Origin: Nitrospinaceae bacterium
GTDB taxonomy: Bacteria; Nitrospinota; Nitrospinia; Nitrospinales; VA-1
Assembly: GCA_029937635.1 (NCBI GenBank)
Contig: JAPYPM010000028.1
Location: 1 to 14,750, forward strand
DNA: 14,750 bases
Direction of reading: 5' to 3'
In this document: positions 8,701 through 14,144 of the stretch, piece after piece
Layout of the letters: each line of letters begins with the position of its first letter
Numbering within the stretch: the first letter of the stretch is position 1
Translations under genes and position numbers: made by a program
The notes under the pieces: model-generated
The model's database searches: none
What the model was told of the DNA's origin: nothing
What the model saw: the letters and a program-made list of their open reading frames with translations, nothing else

Positions 8701-9352
8701 TAATGCCACCGCTGCAGACCAAGTCATCCTTGACCGAAAGGATAAAGCAAGCATGCGGTTGAGGTCGTTCATAAGCGTTTTTTGATTTTTCAACCTGCCC
8801 AGTTCTCTCGTTAAAAAAATAATGCCCTTGAGCAGGCCCCTCTATACCATAAGCCCAGTTAAGTCCGGTGTTAAACCACTGAGGAGAGTTTGGAGCGGCC
8901 ATCTGGTTTGCCAGCATGTGACACATTTCTTGGTAATAATTTCGCGCCTGATCTTCGTTTTCAAAAGTTTTATTCTTCCAACCCCAATAGGTCCAGCAAC
9001 CCGCTAAACGATGGAACACTTGCCGTGAATCCGTTTCGCCGCCCATCCTCTTTGGCTCTGGAAGTTCGGACAACGCCTCAGCATCCACCTCTGACGGACA
9101 AAGCCACTCAGGAATACCAACCTCTATTTTTTTCTTGAGTCGAACAGGAACCCCAGCTTTTCGAAAATATTTTTGGGCCATAATATCTACAGCCACTTGA
9201 GACCAAAGGGTCGGCACTAACACCTGCTCCATTTGAGAAACAATGGAACCATCTGCGTTAGTGATTTTTGAAGTTCTTTCTACAAAATCTATTTCGCTGT
9301 AGGGATCATTCTGATCTGCCGAATACCTAGTAAAAACTCGATCAATATGCAC
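5714..9352 (-). CDS. nrdJ: Adenosylcobalamin-dependent (class II) ribonucleoside-diphosphate reductase
   Basis: A 1212-residue NrdJ that reduces ribonucleotides to deoxyribonucleotides in the cytoplasm using adenosylcobalamin. Visible landmarks are PNSPQWFNTGLNWAYG (154-169), Cys201 in HACFIL (redox partner cysteine), GSGTGSNFSKLRG (231-243), the active-site N477-P-C479-S-E481 motif with the presumed thiyl-radical Cys479, Cys490 in ACNLASVNL, NCPNSLM (643-649) and the phosphate-binding APTGTIG (677-683). Residues about 1090-1160 are a polar, low-complexity linker. The end (1185-1211) has six cysteines in CxxC...CxxCxxC...C spacing, as in the long NrdJ subfamily with a zinc-ribbon-like tail; these may also relay electrons. 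The start is GTG, supported by AAGGAAGG just upstream. The GC content looks higher than that of its flanks, fitting a conserved housekeeping gene. No second RNR or cobalamin gene is in view. Confidence 0.97.
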   Translation of the reverse strand: MHIDRVFTRYSADQNDPYSEIDFVERTSKITNADGSIVSQMEQVLVPTLWSQVAVDIMAQKYFRKAGVPVRLKKKIEVGIPEWLCPSEVDAEALSELPEPKRMGGETDSRQVFHRLAGCWTYWGWKNKTFENEDQARNYYQEMCHMLANQMAAPNSPQWFNTGLNWAYGIEGPAQGHYFFNERTGQVEKSKNAYERPQPHACFILSVKDDLVCSGGIMDLWQQEARLFKFGSGTGSNFSKLRGNNEPLSGGGKSSGLMSFLKIGDRAAGAIKSGGTTRRAAKMVTLDIDHPDIEEFINWKAKEEAKVASIVTGSRILKRRLKEVFIACWDETLEGDARFNVKENHNLKKAVRKAIEDFIPKNYIYRVIQLAQQGIKEFEFEEYDTNWNSEAYGTVSGQNSNNSVRLTNDFLQAVENDGNWELRQRTTGKVSRQLKARELWQSINTAAWASADPGLQFDTTINEWHTCPEEDRIHASNPCSEYMFLDDTACNLASVNLIKFFDSKTGVFDVDHFRHACRLWTVTLEISVAMAQFPNKEIARKSYEYRTLGLGYANLGSLLMVMGIPYDSDQSRDITGAITALLTGASYATSAELASELGPFYKYEKNKKHMMRVMRNHQRALLNSDQLEYEGLSIFPQGVCAANCPNSLMVAAKKAWGDALALGEKYGFRNAQTTCIAPTGTIGLLMDCDTTGIEPDYALVKYKKLAGGGYFKIINQSVPFALQRLGYKSDEIQSIVRYCVGTASLEEAPHINLSSLKTKGFTDEALSKIQQELPKVFDITFAFNKFVLGESFCEEVLGISSEELDSFDFNMLSYLGFSEKNIEEANNVICGTMTIENAPYLKQEHYSVFDCANTCGKYGKRFIQPGAHIYMMAAAQPFLSGAISKTINMPNEATLEDMDNAHMLCWKLMLKGTAVYRDGSKLSQPLNSTLSAEFKLLEVDDIVEKEPLKIAEKIIEVVRERKRKTLPHRRAGYTQKAVIGGHKVYLRTGQYSDGSLGEIFIDMHKEGAAYRSLMNCFAIAISLGLQHGVPLEEFVDAFVFTRFEPNGIVTGNERITMATSTIDYIFRDLAIHYLDRTDLAQVTPDDLRADAIGKNHESEPGETPSQDSKDKTSGIIQNKGEESLNKTTAPSDFQAKENRSNGQAKAVEVIPILSNEGEGGQAVTAKKLISTAVIAKLKGYEGDPCDDCGQLTLVRNGTCLKCQTCGATSGCS

Positions 9353-9357
9353 GCAAA

Positions 9358-9365
9358 CCTTCCTT
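9358..9365 (-). promoter_or_regulatory. Strong ribosome binding site fixing the GTG start of nrdJ
   Basis: AAGGAAGG on the minus strand, ending 5 bases before GTG at 9352 (the AAGGA core is 8 bases away). No in-frame ATG is close upstream, so GTG is the start. Confidence 0.8.
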
Positions 9366-9450
9366 ACTTTTATGATTTAACGAATAAAAAAATTAGAACA
9401 CCCACCCACCTGAAACATTACTTATATGAAACACCGCGAAAAACGTCACA

Positions 9451-9466
9451 CAACCATATCTTGTGC
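9451..9466. promoter_or_regulatory. nrdR box: Second, weaker NrdR box
   Basis: CAACCATATCTTGTGC matches the published NrdR-box pattern acaCwAtATaTwGtgt at 11 of 16 positions, including the ATAT core and the TTGTG arm. Its start is exactly 32 bp from the start of the strong box at 9483, about three helical turns, which is the usual distance between paired NrdR boxes. It falls just downstream of the expected nrdJ transcription start. Confidence 0.7.
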
Positions 9467-9477
9467 TAGAAAATAAC

Positions 9478-9504
9478 AGTATATACAATATATTGTGTTG
9501 TCAA
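9478..9504 (-). promoter_or_regulatory. nrdJ promoter
   Basis: On the minus strand there is a perfect -35 TTGACA (9499-9504), a 15-base spacer and TATACT (9478-9483, 5/6). With a 17-base spacer, TACTGT would be a poorer -10. The spacer is short but is the best fit. It is almost exactly filled by the strong NrdR box, so repressor binding would block RNA polymerase. The leader to GTG 9352 would be about 120 bases. Confidence 0.65.
9483..9498. promoter_or_regulatory. nrdR box: Strong NrdR box in the nrdJ promoter
   Basis: ATACAATATATTGTGT matches acaCwAtATaTwGtgt at 15 of 16 positions; only position 2 differs. It is a near-palindrome lying between the -35 and -10 of nrdJ. NrdR is the widespread ATP-cone zinc-finger repressor of ribonucleotide reductase genes; its own gene is not in this window. 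Confidence 0.88.
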
Positions 9505-9545
9505 ATAAAAATCACTTCACCAATATGTTTTTTTAATTTACTTAT

Positions 9546-9561
9546 ATTTAAAGGTTTAAAT
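9546..9561. repeat. 16-bp inverted repeat upstream of the nrdJ promoter
   Basis: ATTTAAAGGTTTAAAT has two perfect 7-bp arms around a GG centre. It lies about 40 bases upstream of the nrdJ -35 and could be an operator for another regulator. The arms are pure A/T in an AT-rich region, so chance occurrence is possible. Confidence 0.4.
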
Positions 9562-9578
9562 GATTTTTTTTACTATTT

Positions 9579-9614
9579 TTAAGCTGTGTTTGCAAGATCC
9601 TCAGCCCCAGTCAT
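9579..9614 (-). CDS. Possible 11-codon leader or small peptide
   Basis: On the minus strand, TTAGGAGG sits 5 bases upstream of an ATG at 9612-9614, followed by MTGAEDLANTA and TAA. The ribosome binding site is the best Shine-Dalgarno match I see in the window, which is unusual in front of nothing. It reads toward nrdJ, ending about 75 bases before the nrdJ -35. It could be a leader peptide, a small protein, or the remnant 5' end of a lost gene. The peptide matches no family I know, and such a short frame can arise by chance. Confidence 0.3.
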   Translation of the reverse strand: MTGAEDLANTA

Positions 9615-9639
9615 GACAACCTCCTAACGGCCTATTGCT

Positions 9640-9655
9640 TAATAAAAGCTTATTA
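9640..9655. repeat. AT-rich inverted repeat
   Basis: TAATAA and TTATTA arms around an AAGC loop form a 6-bp stem. It lies between the GGGGT/ACCCC hairpin and the strong ribosome binding site of the 11-codon frame. Pure A/T arms make this weak alone. Confidence 0.3.
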
Positions 9656-9656
9656 T

Positions 9657-9676
9657 AAAAGGGGTTTTTATACCCC
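9657..9676 (-). terminator. Possible intrinsic terminator or attenuator hairpin (minus strand)
   Basis: Reading the minus strand, GGGGT, a 6-base loop and ACCCC make a 5-bp stem followed by TTTT. A second hairpin, CTCTTG/CAAGAG, lies about 20 bases before it (9691-9713 region). No minus-strand gene precedes it, so it would act on a small RNA or leader, if it acts at all. A second G-rich run at 9730-9735 and an inverted TTTGAG/CTCAAA at about 9771-9797 are nearby. No known riboswitch is recognised. Confidence 0.3.
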
Positions 9677-9901
9677 ACTCAATCAACTGCTCTTGCACAT
9701 ACCTGCCAAGAGATTGTGAAAAGTTGGAAGGGGGGTTTCGAAATAGCTCACGATGAATATAAAAACACGATTTGAGTAAAGAGGGGTTTTTCTCAAAAAA
9801 ATTTTCATAAAAACAAAAAAATAAAATAGACTAATTAAATACTGTTATTTAATAAAACTAAGAATTAAAGCCCCAGAAACACATTACCTGGAGTTTAAAG
9901 A

Positions 9902-11056
9902 ATGAAAAATAATTATATTCATTTTTTTATTATATTGATAGTTTTAATAGCTGTACTCTTTAAAACAATAAATGGATCAAGTGATTCTAGTTACAAAGGT
10001 AAGTCTTCTGTAATGCCAGATATAAGTGAAGCAACCTTTGCAGGTGGCTGCTTCTGGTGCATGGAACCTCCATTTGAAAAGCTGCCAGGTGTCTCCAAAG
10101 TCATTTCTGGATATACTGGAGGTAAAAAAGAAAATCCCAGTTATAAAGAAGTAGCAACCGGCTCAACAAATCACGCAGAAGCTATAGAGATTCATTACGA
10201 CCCTTCTAAAATTTCCTATAACGATTTGCTGGAGGTACTGTGGAGAAACATAGACCCTACTGATGTAAATGGACAATTTATAGATCGAGGCAAACAATAC
10301 AGACCCACTATTTTCTATCACAATAAAGATCAAAAGAAACTAGCTGAAAAATCTAGAGACCGACTTGAAAAAAGCAAGCGGTTCAAAAATAAAATAGGAA
10401 TAGATATTGTTAAAGCAACTACATTTTATGCCGCCGAAGAATATCATCAAGATTTCTACAAGAAGAGTAAAGTTCGTTACAAGTTATACCGAATGGGATC
10501 AGGAAGAGACCAATTTTTGAAAAAATATTGGGACGATAACCTTGAATACGAGGTAACAAAAACCTCAAAAAAAGACAATTTCGGTAGCAAGCACCCCCTC
10601 GATACTAAATTTATAAAACCACCTAAAAATGAGTTAAAAAAACAGCTAACCTCTCTTCAATATCGAGTCACGCAGGAAAATGGTACTGAGTCCCCTTATA
10701 TAAACGATTACTGGAATAATAAAAAGCAGGGAATCTATGTAGACATTGTTTCCGGAGAGCCACTTTTCAGCTCTCAGGATAAATTTAAATCTGGTACTGG
10801 TTGGCCATCTTTCACCAAGCCTCTGGTATCTGCAAATATTACCACTCAAAAAGATAACAGCTTAGGCATGAACCGTATCGAAATAAAATCCAAAAATGCA
10901 GATTCTCACTTAGGGCACTTATTTAAAGATGGACCCAAACCAACAGGACTCAGATATTGTATCAATTCTGCCTCACTAAGGTTTATACCCAAAGAAAGCC
11001 TTGTCGATGAAGGCTATGAAAGGTTTGCGTCAGTATTTAAAGGCGCAAACAAATGA
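9902..11056 (+). CDS. msrAB: Exported methionine sulfoxide reductase, MsrA-MsrB fusion
   Basis: A 384-residue bifunctional enzyme that reduces both diastereomers of methionine sulfoxide in oxidised proteins. Residues 8-21 form an N-terminal membrane or signal segment with no lipobox, so both domains should face the periplasm. MsrA spans about 42-210 with GGCFWCME at 48-55 (catalytic Cys50). MsrB spans about 244-366 with SGTGWPSF (297-304), SHLGHLF (335-341) and RYCINSASLRF (351-361, catalytic Cys353). The two CxxC zinc pairs of zinc-type MsrB are absent. Only three cysteines exist in the whole protein (50, 53, 353), so MsrB has no resolving cysteine of its own. TGGAG 8 bases before the ATG is a good ribosome binding site. 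No thioredoxin-like domain or exported reductase partner is visible nearby. Confidence 0.95.
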   Translation: MKNNYIHFFIILIVLIAVLFKTINGSSDSSYKGKSSVMPDISEATFAGGCFWCMEPPFEKLPGVSKVISGYTGGKKENPSYKEVATGSTNHAEAIEIHYDPSKISYNDLLEVLWRNIDPTDVNGQFIDRGKQYRPTIFYHNKDQKKLAEKSRDRLEKSKRFKNKIGIDIVKATTFYAAEEYHQDFYKKSKVRYKLYRMGSGRDQFLKKYWDDNLEYEVTKTSKKDNFGSKHPLDTKFIKPPKNELKKQLTSLQYRVTQENGTESPYINDYWNNKKQGIYVDIVSGEPLFSSQDKFKSGTGWPSFTKPLVSANITTQKDNSLGMNRIEIKSKNADSHLGHLFKDGPKPTGLRYCINSASLRFIPKESLVDEGYERFASVFKGANK

Positions 11057-11157
11057 ACCATTTTTGTGCCTATATGATGTAATATCATAGATACTTAGAG
11101 CTCAGTTATATATATTTATAAGCTAACCAGAATTAAAAAAATAAGCAGGTATTTCTT

Positions 11158-11766
11158 ATGGCTAATCGTGGATCAAAAGGGGAACACTCTTTACAAGAAA
11201 AGTTTGGCACTAAGCAAAGTGCTTCTGCTTTTTACGAAAAACAAATGCTAAGTCACCTGAATTCTACCATGCGTGATTTTATATCTAAGCAGGAAATGGT
11301 TTTCATTGCGAGTGCTGACTCTAAAGGAGAATGTGACTGTTCTTTTCGTGCGGGAAAATCAGGTTTTATAAGAGTACTAAGTGAAAAAACTATAGCCTAT
11401 CCTGAATATAGAGGAAATGGCGTCATGGCGAGTTTAGGAAACATCCTAGAAAATCAAAATATCGGGATGACCTTCATAGATTTTTTCGAAAGCACCATAG
11501 GGCTACACGTAAATGGGACAGCACAAATTATTGAGCATGAAGAGTTTTTTAAAACCATTAACCTTGATAAAAACATAGAAGATAAAACTCGAGAGAACGA
11601 AGGAAAAATTCCTGAGCGTTGGGTTTTTATCACCGTAAAGGAAGCTTACATTCACTGCTCAAAACACATCCCCCTCCTTAAAAAACTTGATAAAGAAATC
11701 CACTGGGGAATAAACAAGGAAGTCTATAAAGGAGGCGACTTTTTCAAAGCCAAGAACTCCGACTGA
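11158..11766 (+). CDS. Pyridoxamine 5'-phosphate oxidase family (PPOX, split-barrel FMN-binding) protein
   Basis: A 202-residue soluble protein of the FMN-binding split-barrel fold. Characteristic stretches are FIASADSKGECDCSFRAG (49-66), GFIRVLSEKTIAYPEYRGNGVMASLGNI (69-96) and the barrel strand MTFIDFFESTIGLHVNGTAQII (104-125). The C-terminal EAYIHCSKHIPLL (162-174) is the usual end motif. This is the general PPOX group, not the B6-synthesis enzyme PdxH, so it is probably a flavin-dependent oxidoreductase with an unknown substrate. An AGG lies about 8 bases before the ATG. It follows msrAB by about 100 bases on the same strand, and the two could share a redox or stress role; that link is inference. 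Confidence 0.85.
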   Translation: MANRGSKGEHSLQEKFGTKQSASAFYEKQMLSHLNSTMRDFISKQEMVFIASADSKGECDCSFRAGKSGFIRVLSEKTIAYPEYRGNGVMASLGNILENQNIGMTFIDFFESTIGLHVNGTAQIIEHEEFFKTINLDKNIEDKTRENEGKIPERWVFITVKEAYIHCSKHIPLLKKLDKEIHWGINKEVYKGGDFFKAKNSD

Positions 11767-11811
11767 TATTCACTTCCCATTAAAAAAACTGCCCAATACA
11801 TTTTAATTCGC

Positions 11812-11835
11812 AGTCTTTTAAAAACCTCCAAGACT
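11812..11835. terminator. Weak bidirectional terminator candidate between convergent genes
   Basis: AGTCTT and AAGACT arms with a 12-base loop lie between the stops of the convergent PPOX and TPR lipoprotein genes. An overlapping alternative pairs ACTGC near 11788 with GCAGT at 11810-11814, followed by CTTTT. T-tracts are short, so this is tentative. Confidence 0.25.
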
Positions 11836-11877
11836 TTCAAATAAAAAAGTAGCTACTCAAGAAAATACGCAGTCAGT

Positions 11878-12615
11878 CTATTCAAAAGGCGGTTCTGACT
11901 TTCTTTTTATATCCTTCTTTGTTAGGTTCATTCTTCCCTCAATAAACTTAAATTTGTTTTCCACAATTTTCATAGCTTGTTGATTATTCGTTTTTTGCGA
12001 TAGCCGTTTAACAATCACAATTTCTTCAAGAGCCTTTTCCCAATTTTTCATACGCTCATATACACTAATCAAGTTTAAATGTGCCTGCAAATGTTCTGGG
12101 TTAACTTCTATCACCTTAATGTAATGTTCAGCTGTTTTTGGGATGTCTTGAAGGTACCAGTACTCCAATGCAATTTTAAAATGAATGGCTTGGTCATCAA
12201 CTCTTGTTTCAGCAACTTTAAGATATTGCTCCAGAGCAAGTTCGTTGAGCACTGATTTATCGTAAAGGGATGCAAGGCCGAGTCGAGCCTCATTGTAGGT
12301 TGGGTTTATTTCAACTGCCTTTTTGTATGATGCGAGAGATTCTTCCCTTCTATCCCACTCTTCGTAAATCAACCCTTTTTGGTAATGGGCTTGCGCATAC
12401 AGAGCATTGGCTGCTAAGACTTGGTCAAGAATATCTATTGCTTCATCATAAGCACCTGTCTCTTGTTTGCTAACAGCAAGCTTTATTAACTCAGTAGGAT
12501 CCTTTATTTGGCTAGAGCCAGACATCCCTGCCACATTTTTTTTCTGTTCATTGCACCCAAAAAGCAATAAAAGCAGACACAGAAAAAAAATATTAATTTG
12601 AAATAACTTAACCAT
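11878..12615 (-). CDS. TPR-repeat lipoprotein
   Basis: A 245-residue protein. The signal peptide (residues 5-20, very leucine-rich) ends in lipobox LFGC with Cys21, so it is a membrane-anchored lipoprotein, probably facing the periplasm. Residues about 40-205 form four to five TPR units, for example AQAHYQKGLIYEEWDRREESLASY and EHLQAHLNLISVYERMKNWEKALE, followed by a charged C-terminal tail (KRKSEPPFE). It probably serves as a scaffold for other envelope proteins. The ATG has only a weak upstream AGAA; a G-rich run about 20 bases away is too far to be a good ribosome binding site. It follows the 422-residue gene by 59 bases on the same strand and probably shares its promoter. Confidence 0.88.
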   Translation of the reverse strand: MVKLFQINIFFLCLLLLLFGCNEQKKNVAGMSGSSQIKDPTELIKLAVSKQETGAYDEAIDILDQVLAANALYAQAHYQKGLIYEEWDRREESLASYKKAVEINPTYNEARLGLASLYDKSVLNELALEQYLKVAETRVDDQAIHFKIALEYWYLQDIPKTAEHYIKVIEVNPEHLQAHLNLISVYERMKNWEKALEEIVIVKRLSQKTNNQQAMKIVENKFKFIEGRMNLTKKDIKRKSEPPFE

Positions 12616-12674
12616 TTTAAATTCTACAATAGATTTCCCCCTCGACTATAAAACTGCAGTCTGGAGGCTAGATC

Positions 12675-13943
12675 TTATTTTTTTGCTTTAGCTTGTTCTT
12701 TTTCCCAATTTTTGGTTGCATCCTCGGCATTCATAATCTGAAAACACTGCCGATTAAGCACCGGGTGTAAGGAAAATATCGGAGTATTGAATGGTACGAT
12801 AGCTCGTTCCTCCCCAGGAAGGAGCTGAAGGTGCATGTTGACAAAATTAAAACTAAGACCTTCCTGCCAAGGTTCTTTTGACGATTCAGCATAGGCAGGT
12901 ATCTTATCTGATGCATGTGTTCGAGTCATTAAACCGGATCCTCCCTGAAGACCATATTCCTGAAGATCAGGTGCCCCCTGAATTAAAACGGAAACACGAG
13001 AGGAGTCAAACCATACCTTGAAGTTATTAACAACCTGCAAAAATGGACCTAGACTCCCCATTCTTTCCAACACTGCTCGAGGATAACTTAATCCCAGAGG
13101 GTTTTCAGGCGAAGGAGCACCAACTTGGTATTTACATTCTCGTTCTTTCACTTGAGATGCAGAAACAAATAAAAGGTTTGGGTCTTCCAAGTCTATTGGA
13201 AGTACTTGTGCGTCATTGTAACTAATAAGTTTATCCATATCATAAGCTAAGGGGAACGAGTACCCTTCCTTACAGTAAAATACACGTACTCCCGCCTCCA
13301 AAGGATCTTCAGGTTTACGTGTAATTTTTAAATCGAAGGGAAGCATTAAATGAAACGCGTTCGTCCGCGAATTCATAAAGGGGGCACAAGCTCCTGGAAA
13401 TTCGCGGTGCACATCTTTATTATCCGGTTCGAATTTTCTTGGCCCGCCGGTGAAGTGCTGTCCTGCTTTTGCCTCTTTTGTCAGGTGATATTTTTCTTGG
13501 TAATAGGCCCCTGCTCTCTTTTGTGCGATATCTAAAATATAATCAGGAACATCGGATTGCACGATAATTAATTGCTTATCCAGAGGCGCGCCTGCTGACC
13601 TCATAGCATCATTATATATGTCCAGTTCCGCCTGAGTTTTGCGTATATCATAATCCAACTGACGTGCAAGGTCTGGGTTCGAATAACTAGTTTTTAATTG
13701 CAATTCCTTTGCTTTATTTAAGAGATCAAGTTTTTGAACGTAACGCTTGGGTTCAGGAGCAAATGCCTGGATGATTGCCATCAGAAGATTGAACTGTTCT
13801 TCAGGCAACAGTCCCAAGGACTCCATGTCATTTTCCTTGATGAAAGTAAAAGCCAATGAACCAAAGGCCTCTTCTCGACGAAGACTAAGTGTCAAAAGGT
13901 AATGAAGGTAACTACGCGCTTCTTTTAAATCAAAATCTGCCAT
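12675..13943 (-). CDS. Conserved-looking protein of unknown function, 422 residues
   Basis: I do not recognise this protein. From ATG 13943 it has 422 residues (MADFDLKE...). An upstream TTG at 13955 would add MGLY but has no ribosome binding site. There is no signal peptide or membrane segment, so it is probably cytoplasmic. The N-terminal third is helical and charged, with a possible coiled coil near residues 70-125. From about 190 on it alternates short beta-like and Pro/Gly-rich segments (AGVRVFYCKEGYSFPLAYD; a QGGSGLMTRTH stretch; PFNTPIFSLHPV), suggesting a compact beta-rich domain. Four cysteines are scattered without a CxxC pair. Codon use and a good promoter argue for a real gene. 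It heads a unit with the TPR lipoprotein, but what links a soluble protein to an exported one is unclear. Confidence 0.8.
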   Translation of the reverse strand: MADFDLKEARSYLHYLLTLSLRREEAFGSLAFTFIKENDMESLGLLPEEQFNLLMAIIQAFAPEPKRYVQKLDLLNKAKELQLKTSYSNPDLARQLDYDIRKTQAELDIYNDAMRSAGAPLDKQLIIVQSDVPDYILDIAQKRAGAYYQEKYHLTKEAKAGQHFTGGPRKFEPDNKDVHREFPGACAPFMNSRTNAFHLMLPFDLKITRKPEDPLEAGVRVFYCKEGYSFPLAYDMDKLISYNDAQVLPIDLEDPNLLFVSASQVKERECKYQVGAPSPENPLGLSYPRAVLERMGSLGPFLQVVNNFKVWFDSSRVSVLIQGAPDLQEYGLQGGSGLMTRTHASDKIPAYAESSKEPWQEGLSFNFVNMHLQLLPGEERAIVPFNTPIFSLHPVLNRQCFQIMNAEDATKNWEKEQAKAKK

Positions 13944-14007
13944 ATACAAACCCAACTATTAAGTAACCGTTAATATGAATTGACTAAACCAGTATCGGAG
14001 ACACGCT

Positions 14008-14034
14008 ATTATACATCGTTTACAAGCCTGCCAA
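14008..14034 (-). promoter_or_regulatory. Promoter of the 422-residue protein / TPR lipoprotein unit
   Basis: On the minus strand there is TTGGCA (14029-14034, 5/6), a 15-base spacer and a perfect TATAAT (14008-14013). Transcription would start near 14001, giving a leader of about 58 bases to ATG 13943. The spacer has the same short length as in the nrdJ promoter. Confidence 0.6.
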
Positions 14035-14080
14035 AAAAAAATCGAGGGCACTTTCATACGTTAGGTAAATTAATTTTTAA

Positions 14081-14113
14081 AGCCTAGGGAAGAAGATCAA
14101 GTCAAGAAAGGCT
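14081..14113. terminator. Weak hairpin after the ABC permease gene
   Basis: AGCCT (14081-14085) and AGGCT (14109-14113) can pair across a 23-base loop, followed on the minus strand by a short T/A-rich run. The stem is short and the loop long, so terminator function is doubtful. Confidence 0.2.
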
Positions 14114-14144
14114 AAACTATTTGACATTCCAACACCTATTAAAA

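Noticed and set aside
6065..9138. Many plus- and minus-strand frames of 60-115 codons within nrdJ
   Set aside because: All overlap strongly conserved nrdJ coding sequence in other frames, show no family motif and have no supporting ribosome binding site.
9353..9901. Cobalamin riboswitch upstream of the B12-dependent reductase
   Set aside because: I looked on the nrdJ strand for the conserved B12-box-type segments and the GCCACTG element and did not find them. Regulation by NrdR boxes explains the promoter.
13943..13955. TTG 13955 as start of the 422-residue protein
   Set aside because: It adds only four residues and has no ribosome binding site; ATG 13943 is the simpler start.
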